Below are positions 1 through 12,059 of a stretch of 64,000 bases of DNA, piece after piece. Both the position numbers and the translations under genes were made by a program. The stretch is from Fagopyrum homotropicum (taxonomy: Eukaryota > Streptophyta > Magnoliopsida > Caryophyllales > Polygonaceae), in NCBI GenBank assembly GCA_033239125.1, contig BSWB01000004.1, forward strand, positions 62,991,501 through 63,055,500, read 5' to 3'. Under the pieces are notes generated by a model. The model was not told the DNA's origin. It saw only the letters and a program-made list of their open reading frames with translations, and searched no databases. Each line of letters starts with the position of its first letter. Position 1 is the first letter of the stretch.

Positions 1-1003
1 GAGTCTAGAAAATTGTCTGGATTTTGAATTTGGTTGCTGGCAGAAATTTGGGGCTTTATGATTTTTGATTTTGCGATCTTGATTGCTATGTTGTTAGGGA
101 AAAGGCTTTATGATTTTGATTTTGGGAAATTGATAGAAATTTGGGGTTCAAGAACTTTGGGGGTTAGGGTTTATCTGGAGGTGGAAAATTTTGCCCCTGA
201 GATTTTACAGGGATATGTGAAGTTAGTGGATGAACAATAGCTAGGTATTAATCTTTGGTCGAGCTCAATACAGTTGAGGTATTGTTCTGATAGTTTAAAC
301 GACGGGTACTAAAGTTTAGTCAGCCCAAAAGATGGGGTACTATATAGACAATTTTCTCTTTTCTTATATCATATTTATACTATTTATTGGTTTTATAGGA
401 TCTAACGAGCTAACAATCCAACTTTACAATCTGATCCACATGGAACCTCGTGACCCGATGCTAAAACTTCAATCCTAATAACATTACGGCACGTCACCTC
501 TCCTCTAACTCATAGTCAAATACCCAACCTATTATCTTTCGATCTTTTACGTTATTTAACCAAGAACGTTGAGTTTATCCCTCAAGCAAATTCAAATCTC
601 GCAGTCAATTCGAACACCCAGAGTGAGTACCTAAGGCTCAAACCCAGTCAATACACCATCTCAAGTTTATGCATAAGGGGTCACAGATTCACCTTTCTGC
701 CAAAGAGCAAAATGCAGCCACAAGACCCAAAATCTACCAAGAGACCCATAAGAAAATTAGCCCAAACTAGAAAAGATGAAAGGGAAATTCCTCAAGACAG
801 TAATAATCACCCATAAGAAACTAACAAAATATCTACGAGATAACAGGGTTATGCAGAAAATAATGCTTTTGACTTAAGAAAAGTACAACTGCTTCATGCC
901 AATGATTTCTGCCATCGTACATTCGCACAAAGCAATAAAAATCATGATCAAGTTTTTTCATATGTTCATACAGAAAAAGAAACAGAGAAGGCAAGAGGTA
1001 TAC
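1..1003. other. Probable intron or 3' part of the HEXO1-like gene; no exon identified
   Basis: The last exon I can support ends at 1004 on the minus strand, and the gene should continue leftwards for about a third of its coding length. No convincing next exon is seen. A minus-strand stretch near 915-985 reads EHMKKLDHDFYCFV and loosely recalls the family's DAY-YFVLRAQ block, but the match breaks off. An imperfect direct repeat (ggctttatgattttt) occurs near 54 and 107. The rest looks like AT-rich noncoding DNA. Confidence 0.4.
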
Positions 1004-4000
1004 CATTGCTTTACATGTGGAGTATTGCTCCAACAGCCTGTGATGGGAACACATAAAGTCATAAACAACATAGTGAGATGACATAGACAACAGAATCAAA
1101 ACAGGACAAATCAAGAGATTTATTGATCCTGCATTCTCAAGGATTTTATGAAATAGAGAAATTGCAAAAGAGCAGAAAAGTTGCATGTTTTATACAACCA
1201 AAAGAATACAGCTCAGCTGAGGATCTCCAATACTGTATATAGAAAATCAATTAGAGATAAGCTTAACTAACCTGTATTAACCTCATCACCACCCAAGTGG
1301 AACAACTCAAATGGAAATATTTTCCTCAACTCTGCAGGGAAACAATATTGATCATATATGTGTTAAGAAAGTGAATAAAAAACCCAGAAAGACCACGGTG
1401 GGACTGAGTTAAAGGTGTAGATTCTAGGATCATGAAGAATATATCTTGGACTTCTCTTTTTATGTGCTATATAGGATTATTTCTTAGAGTTAAGACTAAG
1501 AAGTATGATGTTTTTTTTCCTTTAAACAATAGGTAGGAAAGAAGCGATCAAGCTGAAAAGCACGTTAGTAAATAGTAAACATGGCAAATCCTTGAATAGG
1601 TATATGTCCAAGGCACCTGGCACTCTGGCACTGCCTGGCAGGTACTTAAGTGGAGCGACTGCATGTATGCCAATGCTGCAACACTTGATTGATTTATCTA
1701 TTCAGCCATAGTTTTGGGCTCGAAGAGAATTACTATTGAAGGTCGATAATTAGAACATTGATAGTAAAGGACATACCTTACATGTTAGGAAGGTACAGGT
1801 TAGTTATTATGGGAGAGAAGGAACTAGTGACTGAGAAAACCAAGAGGAAGCTTTGTTAATACGTTTGAGTGCAAGAAATATTGCAATATTTTCCTTTAGT
1901 GTTCACTTACTAGTGGGGAGGGTTCACAGGGAACAAGAATAACAGATGATTACTAGAGTTGGACACTCAATTGGTGAATTGTTAGCACGCTGAAAAAAGG
2001 ATGGTGATGCAAAGTTGAATTTAATCGGTTCCTATTTATTATTTTTAAGTTAAAGGTTTATTAGTTTCTTTCATCAATCATATATTCACACCCATGTAAA
2101 CACAAATTAGATATTGTGCAGAGAAAATAGACTGATAATTCAAGATATATTTAGGGAGAATATAGACTGATAATTCAAAATATAGTTAGGTTTTTGGATG
2201 TCTGACCTGTTAAAATCCCAGAGACCACATCAAAAGTAAAATTCTTTGAAACATCAAGTGGTTCTTTACAGGAAGAGGAGGGCCACAGGTCAGGATATCC
2301 AGCACCCCTGCATAAGAAACACTAGAGTTGATATTGACAAATTGAAGCAAAGTGATATCACTAAAAACAATTACCCAGCAGCACATATCCACTTGCAAAA
2401 AAGGTTGTTGCGTTTGCGCACCAAATAAGCTCTAGATACTTTAAACAATATCATAGTAGAACAACAACAGTTCCTGCAATATCTTGGCCTTCTTTCTCTC
2501 TAAGGATAATGAATTACAGAAAAATGGGACAACAATTCCTGGTGCATCCACGACTCCTTTTTCTTTTCACTAAAATAAGAATTTCAATTTACCCAACAAT
2601 CGCCCATCTATACTAACAGGAACAACTTCACCACTTTTACTCAGGTCCCTCACCTTATATATACAATGAGATCAAAGAAATAATGAAATCACAAACTCCA
2701 GCAACAGTTTATTGGGTATATACAACTCCTAGTCACATACCATGACTCAGCGTGACCAGGAACATCTATCTCTGCCATCACATGGATTCCTGCAATATGA
2801 AACATGACATAATAAAACTTGACATAACAAAACCAGAATAAATTCTATAGCTTTTTTCAATCAAGATATATAGAATTGTCAATAGTTGATAAACAAGCAC
2901 ATCAAATCAAATATAACAAAGTAAGAGCTTTTTTTTACAAATAGCCTTGTCAATAATCTATAGGTAAGGGTAACATTACAGAGCAACAGTCCAACACATG
3001 CAAGAGGTGGTCAAAGAAGAATTAAATAATACATACCTCTTGCCTTGGCATAACTTCACATATGGTATCACATAGACATGAGAAAAGGAAGGGAAATTCT
3101 GATTAGAATCAGGATGAAAAAATCAATAAAGAAAGCTAGACGAAGATGGCAAAAGCACGTATCATGAAATATCTGAACAAAAAATTATGACAAATATAGG
3201 AACAAGAGGAAGTGGGACTAAAGATGATAAAAAACTAAAGTGTCTTCAAATAAAAAGAACCTTATTCGTTCCTTGTACAAGGTGAAATATGTCTTATGTT
3301 GAAAAAAGATAATTTCTTCAGCAAAAAGTTTTCTTACTTGACAATTCCCTGAGCATCCTCTGTTGTGTATCGCTCCCAATTTGAGTATGCACCGCTCCAT
3401 AACTTTGGATATGCTGGTATTTCTAGCGGGAAAGACTCCTCGTCTATGATGTGCCAGTGAAGAACATTCTACTGAATGGAATTCTCAGTGTCAGGACTTG
3501 AATGCAATTAGCTCAAAGTAATAAACTCGTAAAGTTTGATGATAACGAAGAATGAAGATAGATGTGGCAGAGACATACAAGTTTAGCATATGACATGGAA
3601 TCAATAACTTGTTCTATTATCTCCACAGGAAGATAATGCCTAGAAGTATCTGCAATAAGCTGGGCATATTAGATCACATAAACAATTAATCACTTCTTTG
3701 AATTACCAAATACCATTATAAAGGGTATTTACCAAGAAGGAGTCCACGATAAGCAAATCTTGGTTTGTCGTGGATATACCATGGAGCCTTGAATATTTGT
3801 ACAGTTTTAGATTGATAATCAAAAGTGCATAACTGGCTAAATGTCTGCATAAATTCAAAAGGACAATAAGTCCCACAATAAATGGAAAAAAAGGGCTTTC
3901 ACAAGAAAAGAAAAAAAAGGTGGCTATGTCAGATCATAAGTTTATGAGAAAACTAAGACCTACTAATTGAACATAGTATTGACATCCCAATTTTTTCAAG

Positions 4001-5284
4001 TGGAGTGAGAATTAATGATGATAAAAGATGAGAAAGGCCGATCTTGAAAAGCGGTAGAATTCAATAAAGCATTCCAAAATAGGGATGCGAGTGATGTTAT
4101 GTACAGAAAATGCTAACAAAAAAGGCACAAGGTGAGAATATATGAAGCATAGAACTTTGCACATGCATTTATCATTTTACCTATTTTGACTTGCTAACGT
4201 CCAATGGTCCAATTAACGACAATTTCAGGAAATAAGCTGTAAAGCGTCCAAACTGACCGTGGATTACCAGCTTCCTTTTCAGATTCATCAATCAAGGTAC
4301 AAACACCCAACACTCAAACATCAAAAAATCACCTACCACATGCTAATTTTATAAGAAATGAATACGCTTTCCATAAACATCATTGACAAAATCAGGTGAT
4401 ATTACACCTTTCGTGATACAATGACTTCATGCTTATATCACTAATCAAGGATTTACGAAATGTTAATAGAACTTCTAATTTTCTTTTATTTCAAAACTTG
4501 TATGGAATAGTTCAGTTGCACAAAAGTTTAATGAGACATTCAAGCCAACAGAGTGAACCAGAAGAAACCGAAATAAAAAAAACCATTCCAAAGAAGTAGT
4601 AACTACTAACTAGTACTGTGTATCACTGAGCTACACATACCTCTAATCCACGCAATGCACCATATACTGTATTTGCCTGCCAAACGAAATATGCCACTGA
4701 AGGCGTCAAGTACTGCGGAACAAAAGCAACAACTATTGGGGGGAAAAGAGCACAAAAGGACCTCAATTGTTGCTCCTACAACAATGGAGAAGCCGTCTCT
4801 CTTGGCAACGTGCAAAGTGTAGCTCTCATCCACACCTAGTTGAAGCTAAAAAAAACCCCAAATGCAAGCACCAATATTTAAATTCAAAGGCATTTGTAAG
4901 GAAAGAAGGAAAATAGGTTCTGGATCATCAGAATTGAACCTCTTCACTAGCAGAATGGACGACAACTTGGAGAACACTGAGATCGTAAGAAGGCGCTCCA
5001 AGGTGGAGCCCATATGTTCGACTCCTATTAGAAAGAGGAGAAGCAGTGTGCTTGAAGATGATGCGCTTGTACCTATCAAAAGAGTGGGTAAGAATGGAGG
5101 AGTCGCCGAAGAAGGAGATGGAAAGATCGGGGTCAACGGTGAGAGTGTCGCTGCCGGAGGTGAACTCGGAGGGAAGCGGCCATATGTAGGTGAGAGAATC
5201 GTCGGCGGAGACGGCGACAGAGAGGAAATAGAGTGTGGGGATGAGGAGGGAGAAGATGGAGAGATCAGAGGGTAAGATGTGCAT
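1004..5284 (-). CDS. HEXO1: Beta-N-acetylhexosaminidase (GH20), HEXO1-like; 5' eleven exons, 3' end outside window
   Basis: GH20 beta-hexosaminidases remove terminal GlcNAc/GalNAc from N-glycans; Arabidopsis HEXO1 acts in the vacuole. Exons on the minus strand with GT-AG borders and continuous phase: 5284-4940, 4845-4762, 4676-4641, 3844-3733, 3649-3579, 3468-3338, 3053-3037 (17-bp microexon), 2789-2741, 2307-2207, 1331-1272, 1037-1004, together 1040 coding bases or about 347 codons of an expected ~540. The ATG at 5284 opens a hydrophobic signal peptide (SLLIPTLYFLSVAVSA). Recognisable blocks follow: LWP-like YIWPLPSEF, VDESYTL, ANTVYGALRGLE, APWYI-DKPRF-YRG, LLDTSRHYLP, KLNVLHWH, AEIDVPGHAESW, GYPDLWPS and HLGGDEVNT in exon 10, which carries the catalytic Asp-Glu pair. 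No stops or frameshifts in the joined exons, so it looks functional. The blocks fit HEXO1 better than HEXO3. The C-terminal third of the barrel is not in view. Confidence 0.9.
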
Positions 5285-6052
5285 ATCTGAGAGGATGGAT
5301 GATTTAGCAGGAGAGAAGTGGCGGAAGTGGATAGCAGAGAAAAAAGGGGAAGAAGGGTTGTCAGGTGACTTAAGCGTTAACTTTGACTTGGAGACGATGA
5401 TTGTGTTTGTTGGGACATTTTACGTCACTGTTTACCGAAAAAAATATTTTGGGTTAAATGGGGTTAATTGTACTTACCTATGAAATATTTTCCAACCATT
5501 TTATGAGTCACCTCTATTACACAAATTAAGCTTAAAAACAACATAGGACGCTTAGGATATTTTAATATTTTTATTGATTATTAACGCACATATGATACGA
5601 TTAGGTTTTAATTTTTTTCAAGGTTTTAATTTCTTTAAAAAAAAATTACATTTTAGTTATTAGTTTTAGGAGGTTTAAGAACGGGTTTCGAATTTTATGA
5701 CTTTCGGATTTTTACGTGTTTTAAATGTCGAGTTTATGAGTTTCACGATATTACAGTTAATTAGTAATAAATGTAACAAAGATAAAAAAAATAAATGGAT
5801 TATATACTTCAACGTATTGTGTGATAAACATAAGGACTCGGAATAAATTCCCTGAACTATAACTAAGGTACGGGTCGACCATGTTCAACACGAAGGTCCC
5901 GAAACATCTTAATTCAAGTTGGATATTGAACATCCATTTCATCCACACTTTCGTCATGTGTGATGTTCCAATATGCAATAATAGGTGGTATTGTACAATC
6001 CTCGGTGCACGTCTCTATATAAACGAAAACCAAATGAGATAATTGGTGAAAT
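5285..6052. other. Upstream region of the HEXO1-like gene, AT-rich
   Basis: This is 5' of the minus-strand gene, so it should hold its promoter. A TACGTCA element (bZIP-type ACGTCA core) lies near 5421, but I cannot fix a TATA box or start site. From about 5520 the DNA is AT-rich with no gene I can support. Confidence 0.35.
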
Positions 6053-7178
6053 AGGGCCCTTTTTGTTTAGTGTAGATTAACTAGGCCCCTAATAATATCC
6101 AACAAAAATAAAAAGATAAATCAAAGTATTAAGGAGATAAATTAGGGAGATAATTGGGCATTTAATAAATCCATAATAATAAACTACCTTAAATATTGAA
6201 ACGGATTTGAAAAAAAAAAGAAAGAAACTGAATGGGAGAGATTCTCGCAATCTATATATGAGTGGTTACATCCGTCAATCACAAACACAATCACCGCTGC
6301 TTTACTCTCATTTTCTTCTCCATTGAAGGAAGATTCAAGGTCTCATCTTTCTCCCTTCTAGATATCATCTTTCTCCCTTCCATTTCGTCTCTATTTTATT
6401 CTCCATTGAAGCCGATACAAGTTATCGTTTCTATCCCGCTGCATTGAAGGTTATTGAATGTCGGTTATATCCATCTCCATTGAATGCCGCTCAAAACCTC
6501 TTCACAAGTTATTGTCTTCTCCGACTATAAAACAGATACATTTTCTAACTCGGATGTAAGTTTATAGCGACATATTACAAGATTATGTACCTGATTTTGC
6601 CAAAACAAACATTATGTATTATATGTAGTTGCTAATAAATATCATGTACTAGTTATGCATCACACATAGTTGCTGATAAATATTTGTTGATAAATATTAT
6701 GTACGAGTTATTTAAATAAAGCAAATAATGTAGTTGATTGCCACCGTATTATGTAACAGATCGATCTATATCAACAAACTTCGAAGGACACAGTAAATAT
6801 GTATCAGATTGTCTCCGTCTTATGTATCTGATCGAGCTGTCTCAACAATTATGAATAAATCAAGAGAAGAAACAATGACTTCCATTTTGAAGAACTCAAG
6901 ATCATAAACTCGGTTGCAGCAACAATGACGTCCGGATTTTCTCTGTAATGGCTCGTTTGATTGATATCTCCAAATTAATGGAGATTCTCCACGATTTATT
7001 TCCTTGTTTAACGGATGACAATAACTATTAATGTTTTTAATTAAGATAATTAATACGCCTAATTATGATAGAGATATTTAGCAAATCTACAGAATCTTCT
7101 ATATTATATGGGATTAATCTTTTTAATAAAATACAGAGGGACCTAGTTTATTAACATGAAACAAAATGGGCCTAGTTT
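6053..7178. mobile_element. Possible non-autonomous DNA transposon with imperfect terminal inverted repeats
   Basis: The left end near 6053 (agggcccttttt ... actaggcccct) and the reverse complement of 7140-7177 (taggcccatttt ... actaggtccct) match at about 29 of 38 positions. No transposase ORF lies between. A related right-end-like sequence with the same flank (ctacctacttagccaact) recurs at 48525-48620. No target duplication was confirmed, so a degenerate repeat of another class is possible. Confidence 0.35.
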
Positions 7179-8052
7179 GTACACACTATTACATAAGTTG
7201 CCTACTTAGCCAACTCATCCAAACCAAATTTAGGAAAACAAGATTCATAAGGCTATTTAGAAAAGACATAATATCTTTCGGAATAAAATGATGACGGTGT
7301 CGGTCCCGAAATAGATAACCAATAGATTCACTTGCATGGGCGCCGGGGGCGGGCTCTTGTTGAACGAGCGGGAGGCTTGCATGTGCTGCCTCACAATCTA
7401 AAAACATGAGTGTGCATTGAAAGACCATCGCAAACAACACGCCACAACATGTTCTTGTCCCAAGTGCCCGCAGAAAGTGTGACCTCGTCGTGGAGAACGA
7501 CAAAGGGGTTCAACGAATTTTCTTTATTAGCGCAATTTATGCATGTTTTTTTTTTCGAATTATAATATCATTTTCAAACGAGTTGTGTTATTTCAATCTC
7601 GTTATTCTTTTTAGCCACAAGTTATATTATTCATCCGAAAACTTAACAGTAAAATATCAAAAGCGTAATTTATAAGCTAACAATTAAACGCTAAAATAAA
7701 AATAACAAATTTTTTTTTAACAAAACAAAAATTTAGCAATAACGAAAGTTCGTTGAAATAATAACAATAATAAGTAAAATCAATATTAATAATAAATAGT
7801 AATCAAATCATTACTTTGATGGTTTGATTGGATTTTTGGGTGAAATATTGGGGTGGAAATATGACGCCCATTTAGGACCTCTCTCACATGAGTCACATCC
7901 GTCAATCTTGTCGTCATTAAGACTCACTTCTGAATATTTTTTTTTATTTTTTAAATCACCACGGGTTATTAATAATATGATTGAAAAAGAACCAATTTAG
8001 TTTTTTTTTTAAAATCAAACCAAGTTAAATTAACCCAACCCCAACCCTTCTT
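7179..8052. other. AT-rich intergenic DNA with one GC-richer open patch
   Basis: Mostly AT-rich with no recognised gene. On the minus strand 7189-7503 is open and less AT-rich than its surroundings and may be the remnant of an exon or a transposon, but no domain is recognised in either reading frame. Confidence 0.3.
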
Positions 8053-8533
8053 CTACCTTAAACAATGAATCTCTTCATTGGTTTTTACTAGATCGATGAA
8101 TGATGGTATAGTCCTTTCTTCAACAATGGATCTCTTGATTTCTTTAACACTACACATAGTCTTCACACACTCCATAATCAGATGAGATCAATTTAAATCT
8201 CGGATTTTTGTTTTTCTCTTTGCAATAGATGTTATGCAATGAAGTGACACCGCCATTAGTGGAAACAAACCAAGCATTGTCTGAATTTTCAATTAGCTTT
8301 TGTAAGGTTGTAATTGCATACTCTTTCCCCTTATTAGAGCCACGTTCCATAAAATATAGTTCTAGCACTCACCTACAAACTTTTGTATGAATTGAATCCA
8401 CAAATCACAAATGTTACCTTAGCTAGTTCCTCTTGGATTTCTATATTTGGAGAATCAAGGAATTTGGGCAAGAGTTGTAAAACCTCATCGCTCTCAACAA
8501 CGATCTCATTGCTCTCAAAATCAGTATGTTGTT
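8053..8533 (-). pseudogene. Armadillo-repeat-like gene fragment, broken
   Basis: Minus-strand reading gives LQLLPKFLDSPNIEIQEELA (8530-8432) followed by a GT donor, then GSNKGKEYAITTLQKLI and NAWFVSTNGGVTSL (8368-8230), then after a frame change KEIKRSIVEERTIPSFIDLV and a stop at 8053. The helix pattern and the 'GSNKGKEYA..LQKL' and 'GGV..L' words resemble plant armadillo repeats. The frames do not join cleanly, so I read it as a pseudogene or a poorly resolved exon set. Its upstream side is cut by the solo LTR that starts at 8534. It may belong with the coiled-coil exons further right on the same strand, but that link is only inferred. Confidence 0.4.
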
Positions 8534-9698
8534 TGTAACACCCCGAATCCGTTGGACTCAGGATGCTACGGGCGAGACCTCACAATGGGTCTCGACCCTT
8601 AGCCAAACAACAATTTCATTGGACCTTTCCAACAAGGCACAATAAAGGCCAAAACAAAAATCAATTTAATGCAATGATATGATTCCCGAAGACATCCAAA
8701 AAGGAAAGACATCAACCGTCTATACAACAAATCCAGCAATACACAATATACAACAATAAAACACGGACTCAATTCCCCAAACTCGACCTATGATGTACAA
8801 TACCCCGGCTGCCCACTCCTCCGGATCACTCGGCCACACCTAACCTGCACATCAACTACAACGATCGGTATAAAACCGTTAGCTCACATTCTATGCATTA
8901 TAAAGATAGTAGGGGCACAAACACACACATAAGTACACATAACACACATCATGCTCATATACATACACATCCGGTTCTTATCCTCTTTTTAAGTTATTCC
9001 ATTACTAGTTCCATTCGTTTAAAGTGTAACACGAGAGTCCTATAACTCTTGCCTCTATCCCTGTGTAACCAACATGAGTGATGCGGAGCTCAACCCGTAT
9101 ACCATGTGGAGTGGCGAAGAAGCCCGCCCGTATACCATGTATGGCTGGGCGCAAAGAACCTCCCAGTCTCCTTCGGGAGCTAGACAGTGATGTCATCGTC
9201 CGATAATAATAAACAATGGGCCAACAATATATATAACCAAGTTGTTCTAACCGGTTTCATGACCATAAGCAATTAAACACACACCACCATTACATATCCA
9301 AATAATGCATAAAAGCGGCTAAGTAAGTCCGAGGACTTACCTCGTCCCAACGATTAACCGAATCACCGTAGGAACATAACCAATCCTATTCAAGACAAGG
9401 CACGATAGTCAACAACTACTCACAAGCTAGAAGTCCTTAGACTTATAGTCCTAACGCTCTCGCAAGATCAAAAACCGAAGCACAAGATGGATACGCTCGT
9501 CCTAATCTCCACCACCTCAACCGATGTGTAACCCCAACCATCAAATCCTCACAAGCCTCATGAGTCTCACAAGGACAACCATACACTCACCACATGATAA
9601 ACAACTCAAGCCCCAACACTCAACAAGTCTAAGAACATCGATAACCTCAAACACTCATCTAAGATCCAAGGCCACTACATGGCATTCCACAAGGTTAT

Positions 9699-11206
9699 TG
9701 ACTAGGATATTTTCTTAAGGTCGTTTATATCTTGTCAAAGTAATTTCCGAACTCAATACTAAAGCAAGTATAGTGATTAAGTAAGGGTCGAACCCAAGAG
9801 AGTTTGTGTTATTTTTATTTAACTCAATTATTGATTATGGGACAAAGTAACAAAAAGGGGGGTTTTGAAATGAATTGATGCACACAAAACTAAAGAGCAA
9901 TTAAAAGAGATTAATAAGATGATGATGAGTGAATCTACACTAGGTTGATTCTTAGCATGCGATTACTACTTTGGTGAATTCCTTTTACAAGTTTCAAGTA
10001 ATGTTCCCGTCTTGATCATATGTATGTGTTGAGTCAACCGGCATCAACACAACTTAACAAGTTAGTGTTCCGTAAACCTACAAGAACAAGTCACAAGTTA
10101 GCTTTCAAACAAAGACTAAGGGATATAAAGAGAAGATTAAAACCGTTAAACTAATCTTTATAGTTGTGTTTCTTTTCCTTCAAGCAATTACAACTCATTA
10201 TTACTTAAAGGTTACTACTAGACTAAAGACCCGAACCCGGAATCTATTAATCCTAGTTGTTTGCATGCACTTAGAACCTAAGGTGATCAATCTTAAGTGA
10301 TAATGAAAACATACAATTTAGATAAATGAAGCCCAAGAAACACAAAACATTACTGAATAAAACTTATATTAAAAAGGGAACTTACAATCAAAGTAATAAT
10401 GCAGCCTCAAATCAACCCAATGTAGCAAGGAAACTTAGAAGCTCATTACAAAGGAAGCAAGAGAGAATAAAAGTGGGAAATGATGGATGATTCTAGCAAT
10501 CAACCATGGGTCTATTTATATTACAAATGACATTAAATGGGAGTAAATGGCCGGCCAAAACAGCCACCTTTAATGCCATAAAGGTGATGTAAACAGCCGG
10601 AGTAAAGCCTTTGTCGCTGAACCGCAGGGGAGGCCTTCAGATCCACAGGGGCGGTTCAGGCGAAAACGTTTGATCTTCTTCGTGGCCGCAGGGGCGGCTT
10701 GGCAGTTCCGCAGGGGCGGATCATTGATGATCTTTAAAAGCCTGACTCTTCAACTTTCTGTCCTTTCAGATGCCGAGCCGTAGGGGCGGCCCAGTGTCAA
10801 CGCAGGGGCGGTGACACTGACTCTTCAGCTTCACAGCTCCACAAGATGAGACACAGGTAGAGGCGCAGGGGCGCCGGTCTTTGCTTTTCAGGATAAGTCA
10901 CCGCAGGGGCGCCAAGGAGTGACGCAGGGGCGGCGACGATCTTCGTTCCTGGCGCTGGCGAAGACGCAGGCTGCGCTCCAGAACGTGGTGTCACCTGCAG
11001 GGGCGGTGACACTTCTCCGCGAGGGCGGTGATGTAACAGAAGCTTTGCTTCGTGAATGGTATTCAGCTCCCAAGTGCTAAAACTCCTCTTTTATCTTCTT
11101 TTAGTCTTCTTCTTCTGGATCACGGAGTTAGTAGCATAAACCGACACTAATGTGATAAAAAGACTCTAAAAACTAACCTAAATAATAGTGATTACATCAC
11201 CTATCA
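9699..11206. mobile_element. Nested solo LTR (1508 bp), family not recognised
   Basis: It starts TGACTAGGAT and ends ACCTATCA, and is bounded by a perfect 5-bp duplication GTTAT (9694-9698 and 11207-11211). There is no PBS, PPT or coding region. It interrupts the Tekay-type solo LTR and so is younger. It carries the GC-rich motif array described separately. Confidence 0.8.
10619..11034. repeat. Dispersed array of CGCAGGGGCGG motifs
   Basis: About eleven copies or near copies of CGCAGGGGCGG (variants CCGCAGGGGCGCC, CGTAGGGGCGG, CGCGAGGGCGG) lie within 420 bp in the same direction, with unlike spacers, so this is not a simple tandem repeat. The local base composition is far more GC-rich than the flanks. 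Several copies are followed by TGAC or TGACAC. Confidence 0.75.
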
Positions 11207-12059
11207 GTTATCTAAGCCATCCTAGAATGCTTCTAACATGTGTACACTCTAGGAGAAGTTAAGAACACATGCTCAAGAGAGGATACTCATTGGGTCACAA
11301 ACGCGGAACGGAAGGAAGGAAACATAACCGCGAAGAGGAGAAGAAGGCCGCACGAGAGGGCTGCTGAGCCAGTGGCCGCCCCTGCGGCTCAGGTGCAGTT
11401 GCCACCCCCACGGATCTGTCCAGCCGTTGGTGCAGCTGAACTCCAGAAAGGCAATCCTGACGAGTTCTTCGACTGGTTCTTGATGTTCCAAGGCCTCCTA
11501 GTTCCCTTGCTTGGCTCCCAAACATTCAACACTTGGATCCACACACAAACAATCATCTCAAACATGATCCAATCACATGCAAGCCAAAAGGAAGATCTTG
11601 AGTGAAATCCATGGCTTCCACTATTGAAGCTCAAGGAAGAAGAAGAAGGAAGAAGAAGGGGGAAGATGAAAAAGAAGGAAAGGAGCTTACCCTAGATCGG
11701 ATTTGCAGTCCCTAACTTGCTGGACATCAAACACTAGAGGATGAGGACGGGTGATTCCCATGGAGAAACCATCAACAGCTCCCAAGCCAAAAGAGAGAAA
11801 GAGAAGAGGAGAAACATTTTCACGTGAAAGTGAAATGGGAGGAGAGAGAGAGAAAACTCAGCTAATGGGTAAGCAAAGGAGAGGGCAACGAGGGGTCGGT
11901 ATACCTAAAACGAAAGGTCACTCACCCAAACGAAGGGTCTGAACGGAAAAGAGGTAAAAATCCATCATTGATCACATCGTGCCTGCGGGAAAACTGAGTC
12001 GCGCCTGCGGAAAGATCAATAAACCGCTCAACAACCAGAACAAAATTCTGGATGTTACA

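Larger units (their letters stand above)
8534..12059 (-). mobile_element. Solo LTR, Tekay-type Ty3/gypsy, with a nested insertion
   Basis: The plus strand starts TGTAACACCCCGAATCC and ends GGATGTTACA, the same ends as the other chromovirus LTRs here read in minus orientation. The flanks are ttgtt (8529-8533) and ctgtt (12060-12064), a 4-of-5 target duplication. No internal region is present. About 2.0 kb belong to this LTR; the remainder is the insertion at 9699-11206. Confidence 0.75.

Noticed and set aside
833..1186. 117-codon minus-strand frame as one exon
   Set aside because: Only 1037-1004 is supported as exon by splice sites and homology; the remainder is intron read-through.
4862..5275. 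137-codon plus-strand frame opposite the HEXO1-like exon 1
   Set aside because: It is the antisense shadow of exon 1, which has a signal peptide, splice sites and conserved blocks on the minus strand.
7189..7503. 104-codon minus-strand frame as a gene
   Set aside because: No domain, no neighbouring exon and an alternative frame looks equally protein-like; kept only as an unexplained patch.
10797..11073. Open frames of 61-72 codons on the minus strand
   Set aside because: They run through the GC-rich motif array of a solo LTR; composition explains the lack of stops and no domain is present.
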